Assembly (NCBI GenBank): GCA_031308135.1
Contig: JAHLJT010000631.1
Location: forward strand, 7,284,764 to 7,348,763
Direction of reading: 5' to 3'
Length of the DNA: 64,000 nt
From: Acheta domesticus
Lineage: Eukaryota; Arthropoda; Insecta; Orthoptera; Gryllidae
Of the stretch, positions 9,761 through 20,317 are shown piece after piece (position 1 is the first letter of the stretch; every line of letters begins with the position of its first letter). The position numbers were made by a program, and so were the translations under genes. The notes under the pieces are model-generated. The model ran no database searches. It was not told the DNA's origin and was given only the letters and a program-made list of their open reading frames with translations.

Positions 9761-10200
9761 GTGAACATCGTACGTCGGGGTGCCTGCAATTTGACGCCGC
9801 CCGCCTTGTTGAGAGATGCAGCGCTGCTGTGGCGCGAGTATCCGTCCGGAAGCCATAGGAATGTGGACTCCTCCGGAAATGACTGGGAGTCACGCGCTAT
9901 AACGCTCGTGTGTGACCTCCACCAGGAGGGACTCGGTGTCCCGGCGCATGTGAGTGGCGCGTTGGCATACAGTCAACATTGACTCCGGTACTAGCCCGGA
10001 GAGCTAGTAGCTCTGAGCTGGCAGGGCGGCCCCAGATCCAGGCATTGTATGAGGAGGGAGGTCGCCGTCAGGGCGTTCCGGCGGAATCCAGATGTTAGTC
10101 TGAGAGTGTCCTTGTGCACCCCACGAGGGTGCAGCTAGAGGCTAACGCCCATGTGCGCACCCCGGGACTTCGGTCCCCTAATAAAGTAAAAGTGCTGGGG
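9761..10200 (+). mobile_element. LINE 3' end with UUCG hairpin and AATAAA
   Basis: A ~430-bp GC-rich stretch ending in a stem GGGAC-TTCG-GTCCC (10164-10177), then CTAATAAAG. A UUCG tetraloop is exceptionally stable in RNA, and AATAAA three bases later is a polyadenylation signal. This looks like the 3' untranslated region of a non-LTR element whose coding part is missing. The family cannot be named. Short frames in it show no RT motifs. Confidence 0.5.
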
Positions 10201-10700
10201 GACGTAATGCCAGACACACACATTACCTCTATCACAAAGAACCTTCGTCAAACGTTTATTAGATATTTTGCTTCACAAGGGAAATAGCACATCAATTTTC
10301 TTAACGTTTTTTGAGGACCCAATAGGGCATTCTCAACCTTACGTTAGATTTAAGTGTTAGAAGAAAGTTTTAAATATAAGTTAGCACGTAAGCCTTTCGA
10401 ACATATTTAAAGTTGTTATATAAACTAAACTACGTACAACCAAAAACAAACTATAAACTAGTGGTGCTACAGAATGGCACAGACTTTCCCGTATTAGTTT
10501 TCTATTTTCTTGGTCTTCGCTATTCGGAATTGCCACATACTCTTTCTTGCCAGCTACCATCTATCATCGCCAAAAGAACATTCTTTTTGGTCATTTTCTT
10601 AATTTTTCGGTTTCCTATTGGTAGAACAGTAACATTAATTTTAGAATATTAAAGAACACAAAAACCTAGCCGTAAATGGCAATTTTCTTTTAAAAATTAT
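10201..10700. other. AT-rich sequence, nothing recognised
   Basis: No open frame, repeat end or RNA motif that I can support. Short frames are not distinguishable from chance. Confidence 0.5.
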
Positions 10701-11910
10701 GTGCCGTTTAAGAGAAAATGGCGTTTTAGCACTACTAAAAATGCGAAATTTGAAGCTCATTTTCACAGAAAATGATTTGTTTTCAAAATATTTTATTTGA
10801 AGTTATTTAATAATAGTGACTTTATTTATGTGGCGAGACTCGGGCCATCAGGCCCGCTCTTCCGCCTTACCACATAATAATACATATATAGATAAAAATT
10901 GAAACAGTACATTTAGTAAATTAAATAAAATACAACTTACATAATTGAAGCACTTACACTCACAAATATGATAATGTTTATAAATTGCTCGTAATGTGCA
11001 TATTAAAATGTGAGAGATCTTTAAAAAAAATTACAATTATGTAATTTTTGAAAAAAACCAAAACATTACTCGAAATAAACTTTACGCTATACTAAAGAGT
11101 GTAATTAGCACTATCCGTTACAAAAGTTTGAAGAAAAAAATTGCAGCCATATATGAGAAAATGGCGTTTGAGCATTTCTGAAAATGCCGAAATTTGAGCT
11201 ACTTTTCACAGTAAACGGTAGTGTTTTCGAGAGACTTTACTTGACATTATTTAAAGCATATATACTCGTAAATATAATGTGAAAAAATCGCCGATAATGT
11301 AAATATTAACGACGTGAGAGACAAGTAAAAAAATTTACATTTTTGTAATTTTTGAAAAAACCAACCAATAGACCAAATGGCTTTTATGTCGTTGATAGAG
11401 TACATTTACCACTATCCCTACCAAAAGTTTAAAGAAAAAATTTGGAGCCGTTTTTGAGAAAATCTTGTTTTTGTAATTTTTTAATGTTGCACATATTGCA
11501 CGCAATATTGCACGAAAACTACCAAAATTTTGAAAAACATTTACATGGTCTTTATTAAAGAACTCAATATGCAGAACAAGTTTTATTTGAAGAAAAAATC
11601 TGAACCTTCAATTTTGTAGTTGGAGAAAGACGCCGAAAAAAATTCAAACTTTCACAATTTTCAAAAATTCAGAGCTGTACGTGAAAATCGGGCCTATGCT
11701 ATGTTAAAAAGTGTATTTTCCTCTATTCATACAAGAAATTTAAAGAAAAAATGTGGAGCCGTTTTTGAGAAACTTTTGGAAATCCCCGGGGGGCTTCATA
11801 TAAAGTACCCCCAAATTTTAAAGAATCTTTTTCAAAATCTCCAAGCTTCGGCTAGAATCAGATCGATCGGGGAATATCCATTTTGGAAGAAATCGTAGGT
11901 ATGGTTTAGG
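10701..11910. repeat. Degenerate ~300-bp tandem repeat, 3-4 units
   Basis: Landmarks such as GAGAAAATGGCGTTT(T/G)AGCA and GGAGCCGTTTTTGAGAAA recur near 10716, 11157, 11456 and 11757. The spacings are about 440, 300 and 300. The long first interval is explained by a ~130-bp insertion carrying the hairpin module at 10829. Units share TATGTAATTTTTGAAAAAACC and ACAAAAGTTTGAAGAAAAA. Function and family unknown. Confidence 0.6.
10812..10948 (-). mobile_element. Short insertion carrying retroelement 3' hairpin module
   Basis: Relative to the neighbouring repeat unit this ~137-bp stretch is extra. On the minus strand it contains GGCGGAAGAGCGGGCC-TGAT-GGCCCGAGTCTCGCC followed by TAAATAAA. The same hairpin plus AATAAA-like tail occurs at 18681, 25011, 43767 and in the duplicate copies, so it is probably the 3' end of a retroposon family. 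Confidence 0.55.
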
Positions 11911-11944
11911 CGCTAGCAGTGTTCACAGACGGACAGACAGACAG

Positions 11945-12207
11945 ACGGACGGACGGACGGACGGACGGACGGACGGACGGACGGACGGACGGACGGACGG
12001 ACGGACGGACGGACGGACGGACGGACGGACGGACGGACGGACGGACGGACGGACGGACGGACGGACGGACGGACGGACGGACGGACGGACGGACGGACGG
12101 ACGGACGGACGGACGGACGGACGGACGGACGGACGGACGGACGGACGGACGGACGGACGGACGGACGGACGGACGGACGGACGGACGGACGGACGGACGG
12201 ACGGACG
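11945..12207. repeat. (ACGG)n tetranucleotide array, long pure allele
   Basis: About 66 uninterrupted ACGG units. All six frames are open through it (TDGR/PSVR repeats), which is an artefact of the repeat. The duplicate has only about 80 bp, broken by GAAC and CAGA variants (51801-51880). Confidence 0.97.
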
Positions 12208-12387
12208 TTTTCCTTTCAATTAGGTTTTCGGTATCATGGACCTAGAAAACAGGGTTTCTGGCCCCCATGTGTTAGGGGATTTTTTTTTAAATTTAGCAAC
12301 TGGTTTTATTCCACTTATTCGTTTTCACGGCCCTGGAATTAATTTTTTCCGCCGTAAATTGGCCATTTTTTCGCGCAGCATTACATA

Positions 12388-12441
12388 ACTTTCCCTATAC
12401 TACGTATATCACTTCGTATATACGTACGTATACGGGAAAGT
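12388..12441. repeat. Small imperfect hairpin
   Basis: ACTTTCCCTATACTACGTAT on the left pairs with ATACGTACGTATACGGGAAAGT on the right, with two small indels and an 8-10 base loop. It lies between the (ACGG)n repeat and the Harbinger-like MITE. The copy at 52061-52114 is unchanged. Confidence 0.6.
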
Positions 12442-12545
12442 AAAAATATAAATAAGAGAGTTCTTGCGTTCTCTGGCGGTAAATATGGGGATCAAACTTT
12501 ATTACGATTATTGAGCAATATAAGGAGTCCCAGGTCATTTGCTTA

Positions 12546-13115
12546 GGGGCTGTCCATAAATTACGTAATGCAAATGTGGAGTATTTTTAATACCCCCATC
12601 TCCCCCCTGTATCGCACTCGTAACGCGCCCTTAACCCCCATTTAAATCATTTCGTAACGCTTACGATAACACCCCCCTTGTGAATGAAAGAAGTGGGTGC
12701 AAATTGTGAATGAAGGAAGGATGCATAGGCGAGAAAATTTTTGATCACAAGTGGCAGACACGCCATCATAGGCAAGAGTCTACAGCGCCAATTTAAATGG
12801 ATTTTAGAGTAAACTACATATTAATTTTGAATATTTTCTTCGTAATCTTACAGATTCAATAAAAAATGATAAAATATCTCCATTTGTGACAATTACATCT
12901 TATAACTTTATTTTTGTTTTTAAATTAATGACTTAATATTTTAATGTTCTAAAACAAGTGTCAAAACATGAATTATTTCAGCAAATGTTGAAAAATGTAA
13001 AAAAATCAACGTTACATAACAATAAATGAATATCCCCTACCCCCGTGTAACGCAGCGTAACGCTGTCTCAATCCCCTCCCCCCTCTTTAGCGTTACGTAA
13101 TGTATGGACGACCCC
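12546..13115. mobile_element. Harbinger-like MITE, 570 bp, TTA target duplication
   Basis: Terminal inverted repeats GGGGCTGTCCATAAATTACG (left) and, as reverse complement of the right end, GGGGTCGTCCATACATTACG. TTA flanks both ends (12543-12545, 13116-13118). GGG-starting ends with TWA target sites are characteristic of the PIF/Harbinger superfamily. The interior has no transposase frame. Shorter and decayed relatives are at 15661, 21026 and 36906. Confidence 0.82.
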
Positions 13116-13118
13116 TTA

Positions 13119-13450
13119 GTTCACGCGTCAATGTCTCGTATAGAGATGTATCACTTGCATGGAAATATCTCAGCGCAAAACGCGTAAGAAGGCAGTAATT
13201 TGGCTGCGAGGCGACGTGGCCCACATCATCGAAATGCGTGAAATCCAAGACGCTGCCGGAATGCGTTCGTTGGGGGTCGCGCCGCACGAATCTCACGCGG
13301 CGTCGGCACTCGCGTGTTTTCGGCGACGCGACGCGACGCGACGCGACGGCCCCAATTCGTGGCCGCGCAGCTGCCGCGCTGACTCACGTTCCGGGGACCT
13401 CGGAGGTTAGACGCTGCGCCCGCCCCCTCGTGGCCATCCCTCTGTGGCTC
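13119..13450. other. GC-rich unique stretch with (GACGC)n
   Basis: Moderately GC-rich DNA with a short pentanucleotide run CGACGCGACGCGACG near 13322-13348, one to two units longer than in copy 2 (around 52996-53016). Short open frames on both strands show no family I recognise. Confidence 0.4.
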
Positions 13451-13454
13451 TTAA

Positions 13455-14081
13455 CCCTCCGGCGGGCGCGTAGCGGCACTCAGTGCCGCTTTCTTACATT
13501 TTTGTTGATTTCGTGTAAATCATTCGTGCCGCACTATTCAGCTCATAGTTATTCTTCATTTATTATATTTCCAACCGGATGACACTCAAATCACGATTTT
13601 AGACATTGCCGATCGACCGTTATTCATTAGTATTTCAAACTCTGCAAGGGTTACGGCACCCCGTACCGCATGCGCTTTATCATATAAGTATAATATTTGC
13701 GTATTTTATCCATTAGGATTCTTACTGCTGTTTTATTATTGAGCTTTATGACACTTTATTTTGGAGAACTAACTACTAATTCAAATTTAAATGCATTGTT
13801 TTCGAAGAAACGTTGTTTGCACCGCAGTCATTCCCCTTCATGTAACACGTACCAAGACACGGAGGGAGCGAGTAATGCATCAGATTCTTATTAATATTGT
13901 TATTTCGTTTGGTATTTAGTTATTATAAAATAAAATTTATAAAAACAACAAAAAGAATATTTCCTTCACATTTAATGACAAAAGTAATAACTATGGTCAT
14001 GAAAATCGAAGATGAAAAATGCGGCACGGAATGCCGCACGAGCTTACTGGTGGGAAATGATGGGACGCGCCCGCCGGAGGG
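13455..14081. mobile_element. piggyBac-like MITE, 627 bp, TTAA target site
   Basis: Flanked by TTAA on both sides (13451-13454, 14082-14085) with inverted ends CCCTCCGGCGGGCGCGT. TTAA followed by CCC is the hallmark of piggyBac insertion. Sub-terminal palindromes GCGGCACTCAGTGCCGC (left) and GCGGCACGGAATGCCGC (right) sit inside each end. No transposase frame. Confidence 0.85.
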
Positions 14082-14087
14082 TTAAAA

Positions 14088-14556
14088 CTGATTTACACGC
14101 TGCCAGTACTGGTGTGCCAGTTAGGGGTTTGTCAGCACTAGCACTCTGTGAGACTGGCAATAGTTGTTTACACAGTGCTCGTAATGACATGCAAGACATT
14201 TTTAGACTGCATGAGATGAGATATTTTTCTCGCTGCTTATGTATTCTATATGCTCTTATGTGTTAGCTTATGTGTACAATATGCTCTTTGCGACGTGGTG
14301 CTGATAGTTTTCGGCGCTCAAACAACAGTGTACAAAGCAAATGTTCCGTAAACATTTTATTCTATTCACTTAATCTGCCTTGGAGAAGTTATCTATCCCC
14401 ATTTTATTTGAAACTTAAAGGAATGTGGCATTTCTGGCCTCGGGTTTCTGGTAAAAAATATCCCACAAATGTTCCGATACTGTGTATAACCAGTCAAACT
14501 TGTCAGATTGTTCTTCCGTTATTGAAGAGGGCTTCTGTTCCCCAATAACTTTTATA

Positions 14557-14609
<53 letters not shown>

Positions 14610-14869
14610 GCTTAGGTTGATCACCGTGCAAGTGTAAAGCAGGGTAAACACGTGTTGATAACTAGGGGATCGCCGTGGCGGACACCGTGGTGGTGGGGGA
14701 GAGCGTGAGCATGCCAGTAAACCAAACATTCTTGTTCAGCTGGCATCGCCAGTGACTAGCGCGAAGGTCTTGCCAGTCACTTCCAACAAGGCGTTTACAC
14801 GTTGCCTGTCTCCACTTGCCAGTTGCTGGCAACCTCAACTAGCACGTTTACTGGCAACGTGTAAATCAG
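14088..14869. mobile_element. MITE with CTGATTTACACG ends and GCCAGT sub-terminal repeats
   Basis: Inverted ends CTGATTTACACGCTGCCAGT (left) and, reversed, CTGATTTACACGTTGCCAGT (right). The motif GCCAGT or ACTGGC recurs many times near both ends, as in hAT-type transposase binding arrays. The left end touches the TTAA of the piggyBac-like MITE. No clear target duplication is visible, so the superfamily stays open. Confidence 0.7.
14557..14609. repeat. (TAA)n microsatellite
   Basis: About 17 AAT/TAA units inside the preceding MITE. Copy 2 has about 14 (54236-54279). It could serve as a target for R4/Dong-like elements but is empty in both copies. Confidence 0.95.
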
Positions 14870-15206
14870 CCTTTACTTTCCTGCTACCGCTTATGCAGTA
14901 GAGAGAAGGTTCTGTAATACTGCGAAAAAGACCGGCGAATTTTCCAATATCTGGTTTGTGAACCTCGACCATTGTTGTATTGGCTCCACAAAAATTAATG
15001 TAATAAATAAATAAATACGTCAATAAATAAGTAAATAAATAAATTTAAGAAGTAAATAAAAGTAAACTCGACTTCCGTCCATTGGCTCTTGGGCTGCTGA
15101 CGAGTCGACCTCGTCGCGCTGTTTCATTTGCCTGCTCGGCTCGCGTGAATCATACGAGCGCAGGCGGTTGTGGGAAAAGGCCGCGCGGAGGTTGGATGCA
15201 GCGACC
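14870..15206. other. AATA-rich low-complexity and spacer
   Basis: Contains an (AATA)n-like run near 15001-15062 next to unique sequence that grades into the GC-rich minisatellite. No gene seen. Confidence 0.5.
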
Positions 15207-15410
15207 CGCCGCACCAGTGGACACGTCCCCGCCGCACCAGTGGACACGCCCCAGCCGCAACAGTGGACACGCCCCCCCCCGCAACAGTGGATACACCCCT
15301 GCCGCAACGGTAGATACACGCTTCCGCCGCAACAGTGACACGCCCCCGCCGCAAAAGTGGACACGCCTCCCCCCCGCAACAGTGGATACACCCCTGCCGC
15401 AATAGTGGCG
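15207..15410. repeat. GC-rich minisatellite, about 9 units
   Basis: Unit close to CGCCGCAACAGTGGACACGC with a variable C run, 21-26 bp. I count nine units. Copy 2 (54876-54986) keeps units equivalent to 1, 2, 3, 8 and 9. It sits in a CpG-rich block reaching to about 15660. Confidence 0.85.
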
Positions 15411-15660
15411 TCGGTCGCTGCCGCCAGTCTCCCTTGCTTCCAGTTTCTCCTTGCAGACTTGCCGGTCTCGCAGCTGTCGCCGTTCGCTCAATTGGCGCAG
15501 GCCGTGTGATTCAGCCCCGCCGGCGCTTCCGGACGGCGCGACGCGACGACTGCGAATTGTGAGCAATTTTCCGTAGGCCTGGACGCCGCTCGACCGCCCG
15601 TCAGCGTGTGCGTGTCCTGCACAACAGCGCTGCGCCCGAGACAACAGGCGAATCTCCTTA

Positions 15661-15738
15661 CCGGGCCGTACCTACATAACGCAGCGTAACGCCACCTCGA
15701 CCCCCCTCTATAGCGTTACGTAATTTATGGACGACCCT
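15661..15738. mobile_element. Minimal Harbinger-like MITE, 78 bp
   Basis: Retains the ends of the 570-bp element around a very short core (GCAGCGTAACGC...TAGCGTTACGTAATTTATGG). TTA lies on each side. In copy 1 the left end is altered to CCGGGCCG; copy 2 (55237-55314) keeps GGGGCCG. Confidence 0.65.
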
Positions 15739-15741
15739 TTA

Positions 15742-16355
15742 ACCGTGGACGTAGCTAACAATGTAGGAGGGGGGAAAGGAGACACTGTGGCGCCACTAGG
15801 GAGGATACGAAAGGCGGGCCGCTTCAGAAGACTCTTCTCCAGGGATGTCAAAAGCTGACATAGTGCATTCAAGCAACGATAATTCAAATTTGTTTTTGAA
15901 GTTCAACTTACTGGGGAAAAGAAGTAGAAAATATTTTGAATTGCAATAATTAATTTTTCAGAACGAATGCGTGGGAACTAGCACTTACCTTCACTCTTTA
16001 TCCGTTGGAAAAATGTTTCTTTATGGTACGTGCGTTGTGTTTTGCGTGTATAGCCCACTATTATTTGCTATTGGAAGTCATGGCTGTATAATAACCAACT
16101 GGGTTCTGCAGAGTAAACAAAACACTTGCGCCTTGAATAAACATATCTGCAGCCTCCCCTATTGGGGATGATGCTAGTTTACTGATAACGTAGAACATGC
16201 TTCACGGCTAGCTGCCGTTGAGTAGTGTTCTTGCACCAGGTAGACTCTTCCTCTGTGCAACACCGTCGTTGCCTTGCTGGGTGCAATATCGTTGCATAAC
16301 CGTAGCTTACTTGGCGCATCGGGTGTTCGATACTATAGAGCATTTTGTTCATACG
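15742..16355. other. Unassigned sequence
   Basis: No repeat ends or coding signature. A plus-strand frame of about 66 codons near 15971-16171 has hydrophobic residues but no family resemblance, and differs at its end in the duplicate copy. Confidence 0.4.
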
Positions 16356-16827
16356 GCGTCACCGGCTGAAAGTCTATCTAATGAGTTCTGAACTAGGACG
16401 AAACGCTTTTGCTACCCTAACTGCTCGTCCTTTGCACCTCTGCGCTAGGCTCATCCTGCACGCAGACTTGTGCGGTAGGTGAATACGGCACCACGCCGCT
16501 GTACCCTTTTTCTCGAATGAGAAAAGATGGGAGCAGTTGAAAGTAACACCCCTCTTCTACATCCACTGGTCGTTGGCCGAGCGAGTATAGGACAGAAGGC
16601 CGACTTTCCGGGTCAGTTTCGTCTTGTGTTCGACCCTTCAGACGCGGGCCGGTCCGCGTGGATACGAGGTGCGTTAGGTGGATACGGCGTGATGCCTTAT
16701 CTACCTACCGCACAAGTGTGCGTTCAGGATGACCCTGGCGCAGAGGCACAGAGGATGAAGAGACAGGGTAGTTAAAGCGTTTTGTCCTGGTTCAAGACTC
16801 ATCAGACAGGCTTTCAGCCTGTGACGC
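16356..16827. repeat. Foldback with ~143-bp inverted arms
   Basis: The left arm (16356-16499) and the reverse complement of the right arm (16685-16827) align over their whole length, starting GCGTCACCGGCTGAAAG and GCGTCACAGGCTGAAAG, at roughly 75-80% identity by eye. The spacer is about 185 bp. Transcription across it would give a long imperfect hairpin. The duplicate copy is at 55933-56403. Confidence 0.7.
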
Positions 16828-16858
16828 TGTAGGAAGTATACTGATAAGTTTCCATTAA

Positions 16859-17472
16859 GGTAGCTGTCTTTCTGAAAATGATGAAAATCGTGAAATTTCA
16901 TGTTTTTCAACTTTTATAGGATCGTATGCTCTGTTTTATTCTCTTTCAAATGCTTAAATCGTTTATTGCTAGTTTCTTACTTTTTGAGCAATTTTTTTTC
17001 GAATCAAGTGTCATCTGTGTCATCAAGTGCCCTTAGTGAGTGAACTTCAGAAGCATTTTCCTTAATTGGGAGTTTTCAGCACATTCATGCATGTCAATCA
17101 TCATAAATCATTAAATATTAAAGATAATAATATAATTCTGTTTGCAACATGTAACACATGATTGGCTCTAGTGACTGAACTACACTAGTTAATGTGTAAC
17201 TAAAAGTTTCAGATATATGAACTGAAAAATCCAGAATGAACTTATAAACAATTATTTTTTCTCAAATAAGTAAATACTGACTCTAGTTTTCACATTATCT
17301 TTACCCTTCTAGTTCATTCACTGCAATATACAATTGTGGTTAATTTAAAAAAAGAATTATCAAAATATATCAATTCATTATAGAGTATTGATGTCGGAAA
17401 TAAAAACCTGTATAAGGGAAAACAAAATAGACACAAAATTCTTGATGCTTTTTCTTTAGGTAGACAGCTACC
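16859..17472. mobile_element. TTAA-flanked MITE with GGTAGCTGTCT ends
   Basis: TTAA at 16855-16858 and 17473-17476 encloses inverted ends GGTAGCTGTCT and AGACAGCTACC. The interior is AT-rich and non-coding, 614 bp. TTAA suggests a piggyBac-type or similar transposase, but the ends do not start with CCC, so I leave the superfamily open. Confidence 0.65.
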
Positions 17473-17540
17473 TTAATTCGAACTAAAAAAATATGTACGA
17501 AACTCGAAAAGAAGTGTATTTGGCGTACTCATTTCAAAAT

Positions 17541-18100
17541 AGAGAGAGATGGCTCTGTGCATCAACCTGATGTCACTGCAGTCCCTCTGACCGGGAAGTC
17601 CTAGGTTCGAGTCCCCATGGCGGCAGGATTTTCGACACTACCTTGTCAGCTAGGTGGAATTCAGTCGCTGTCCGGAGGAGAATTCTGGCGGCCGGCTGCT
17701 CTGATCGGTAGTTTTCCGTGGTTTCTCCGATCAACACCAGGGGAATGCCGGAGCAGTACCCTAACAAACGGGCCACGGACCGCGCGCGATCTTTCCTTCC
17801 TCTTCCTGGTCCTGTCCTCTCCTCTTACACACACACGCTTACACTAACATGCACTACACTACCACACATGCCGGGAAACCGGTCGGAAGCTTACAGCTTG
17901 TCGCGGCTGGGGCCCAGCTGGTGGGAGATACCTGGTTGAGGGGAAAACCCCGCTAGTCGACGGTAGGTGGGCGCCAGATCTCGCCATCCAGCGGGGAAAA
18001 GATCATCGCCACCTCCCGAGAAAAAACGCGAACTACACTTACGGGACTAATGACCTACGTAGTTGACGCGCCCGGAAATACGAATAAATTAATCAATCAA
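17541..18100 (+). mobile_element. SINE-1
   Basis: Well-preserved copy: head GATGGCTCTGTGCATC, intact B box GGTTCGAGTCC, CA-rich middle, and AATTAATCAATCAA tail. About 560 bp, close to family length. No unambiguous target duplication. Confidence 0.88.
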
Positions 18101-18643
18101 ATTACTGGCTCCTACGAGGTATCGTCGCCTCGTCCGTCAGCATTTCCTTCGTGAACAAAGACTCACTTTCTGTACTAATTACCTAAAAACTGAAAAGTCC
18201 ACAAGGCTGCTATCTTTTTAATTTAAAAAACATAATCTTGAACGGGTATAATTCTCTGCGTTGTCAATGATGTAAACACTCCTAAGAAGTTGCTCGTCGA
18301 GTAATGTAGTCCTATTCTTTTCCCAAAATAAGGCGCACATGTACTATTGCAATAAAATGTTAATTTTAAGTGATTATTGTCTGCCTCTGCGTAACAGGGA
18401 CTTAGAACTTCATCTACGATTACCGACCTGAAGGCTGGAAAAGTGTTTCACTTAAGATACGCGACTTTTCAACAAGCGACTTTAGCGTGGTTGACGTCTT
18501 CTAGCACCAAATCTTACATCGGCAAAAATATAATCCTTCATCAAATGTCCTTCATGACGTATGGACTTTACAGCTTTGAAATCCAGTAGATGACATTATG
18601 AAGCTCCACAACGATCATCAACCCTGGAAAGGAAAAGACAAAG
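18101..18643. other. Unassigned sequence
   Basis: No feature supported. It may belong to the body of the Helitron-like element whose 3' end lies near 19756, but I cannot find a 5' end. Confidence 0.35.
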
Positions 18644-18910
18644 GTGTGGGTCTTAGTTAATGTTAATGCCTTGTTTTACGTGGCGAGACTCGGGCCATCA
18701 GGCCCGCTCCTCCGTCTGACCACGCAAATTTCGCTACGCTCCTTTCACCTAGTGGAGAAAGAAGGTATTATCTCGGGCGACGAAACAGGCGATTTGAATT
18801 TAGCGTCATTTAGGCTTGAGGATATTTTACATGCAAGTAAATCTACTAACATGGACCAGCCGGCTTTACTTCCCCTCCGCGGAAGGCGTACGAAGGATTT
18901 TTTTCGCCCT
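18644..18910 (-). mobile_element. Retroelement 3' fragment with conserved hairpin
   Basis: About 230 bp that also occur at 24877-25060 in reverse and 58217-58500. On the minus strand the end reads GACGGAGGAGCGGGCC-TGAT-GGCCCGAGTCTCGCC followed by ACGTAAAACAAGGC and a TTAACA-type tail. The upstream part (CTCGGGCGACGAAACAGGCG on the plus strand) is well conserved between loci. A possible polyadenylation or 3' recognition structure of a SINE or LINE. Confidence 0.6.
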
Positions 18911-19727
18911 TAAAAATTCACGGGTTCTTTTGGGTTTGATCCCGCTAACTTGGGTATGACAGTCCGGCACGCTAACCGTCACACCATCGAATCCGCATCG
19001 AATCCGGTCTTCTCCGTCACATACGCTCGGGAATCGAGATTAACACTAACCATTATCATCAACATCAGTTAATGTTGTTTCTATAATCGACATCCGGATA
19101 TTTCATTATTATTTCTTCGGCATCATCACCGCCATCACTCTCGTAGGATTCAGCGACCTAGCTACGCCCTGTTTTCATGTTAAATTGCCCTGCTTCACAT
19201 TTTCCGACGCCGCGGATGGGAAATGAAACTCATCACGGGCGTCGCAGATTGTCAATCAGAAAAGCGAGAGTAAATTGTCAACTCAGGTGAATAGAAAGTT
19301 TCACGTAACTTCCATTTGAATAACCTAAAATTGTCATCTGATTGGAAATCGTGATAGGAGGCTAGCCTTTATCGTTTGGTGTCAAGAGTTTCAGCAGCTC
19401 GATTTATGCAAAAATGGAATAATACGGACGTCTCAAAGATATTTTCAGATAATAAACCATCTTTTAATATATCTAATTTCATGTCACCAGTGGCACTATT
19501 TCCAAGGAAATGCCCTCATATTAAAGTAAAAAAATTACAGAAACAACTTCCTAATTTATTCTTTGGTTCAGCTCTTTAAATCGTAAAGATAATTAAAAGC
19601 TTAGACATTAACCTACGTTTGGAGTACGCGCTCCATGCCTCTTCAACTCATATTTACCACATCCTCAAACACTGACAATAAGTTAGACATTTTTTTCTAC
19701 TAAAATAATCCTAAGAATAATTTATTG

Positions 19728-19756
19728 GGCAAAACAACGTTTGCCGGGTCAGCTAG
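19728..19756 (+). mobile_element. Helitron-like 3' terminus
   Basis: A 6-bp stem GGCAAA-ACAACG-TTTGCC is followed by GGGTCAG and CTAG, then T. A short GC-containing hairpin about 11 bases before a terminal CTAG, with insertion ahead of T, is the diagnostic 3' end of Helitrons. The 5' TC end was not located, so the element extent (somewhere within 18100-19756) is unknown and no Rep/helicase coding is present. The duplicate end is at 59310-59338. Confidence 0.5.
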
Positions 19757-20317
19757 TATCTTATAAATTTCCCACGACCTGCAAAGAATTCAATCAAATA
19801 ATCTCAAAGGTTACTCATATTTTACTGTCATGAAGCTTTTAACATAGGCTTTCGACTCATTGTTATTCAGAGAATGACTCCTCATGCAAATCATTTTATT
19901 CTCTTTCTGCTTGCCCAGAATGTGCCAACTTTTTCGCAACTAGTCATGTCCGGAAGATTAGCCTATTAACAGAAGCGCGTGGTTGTTGACATAAACGGGA
20001 AGAAGGAACATGGGATTAAGTTGTTTTCTAGTAACGACGACTCAGTATAATCGTTATTACTGACAGTTACGGCATTGTAAAGGGATAATGAATTCATTAT
20101 TTATTGGATAAACTAGAGGCATCACGAAATATTGTCTGTTGATTTTCAACACGAAATGAATATACTACTTTCAATAAATAAATCAGTAAATATGAAAATT
20201 AATTCATAAAGAAGTTTAACAGAAATTTATATTTTTTTGTAAGTTGTATTTTGGTCTTTTCTACTTTCTCAATCATCACAATAGTAATTATGAACTCGAA
20301 GTTTTCCTTTCAGTCCA
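19757..20317. other. AT-rich sequence, nothing recognised
   Basis: No ends, frames or structures that I can support. Confidence 0.5.

Noticed and set aside
11919..12245. TDGR-repeat protein or antisense PSVR-repeat protein
   Set aside because: Translation of a pure (ACGG)n microsatellite, which cannot contain stops. Its length differs greatly in copy 2.
15207..15410. CRISPR-like spaced repeats
   Set aside because: Units are contiguous with no unique spacers, and the genome is eukaryotic.
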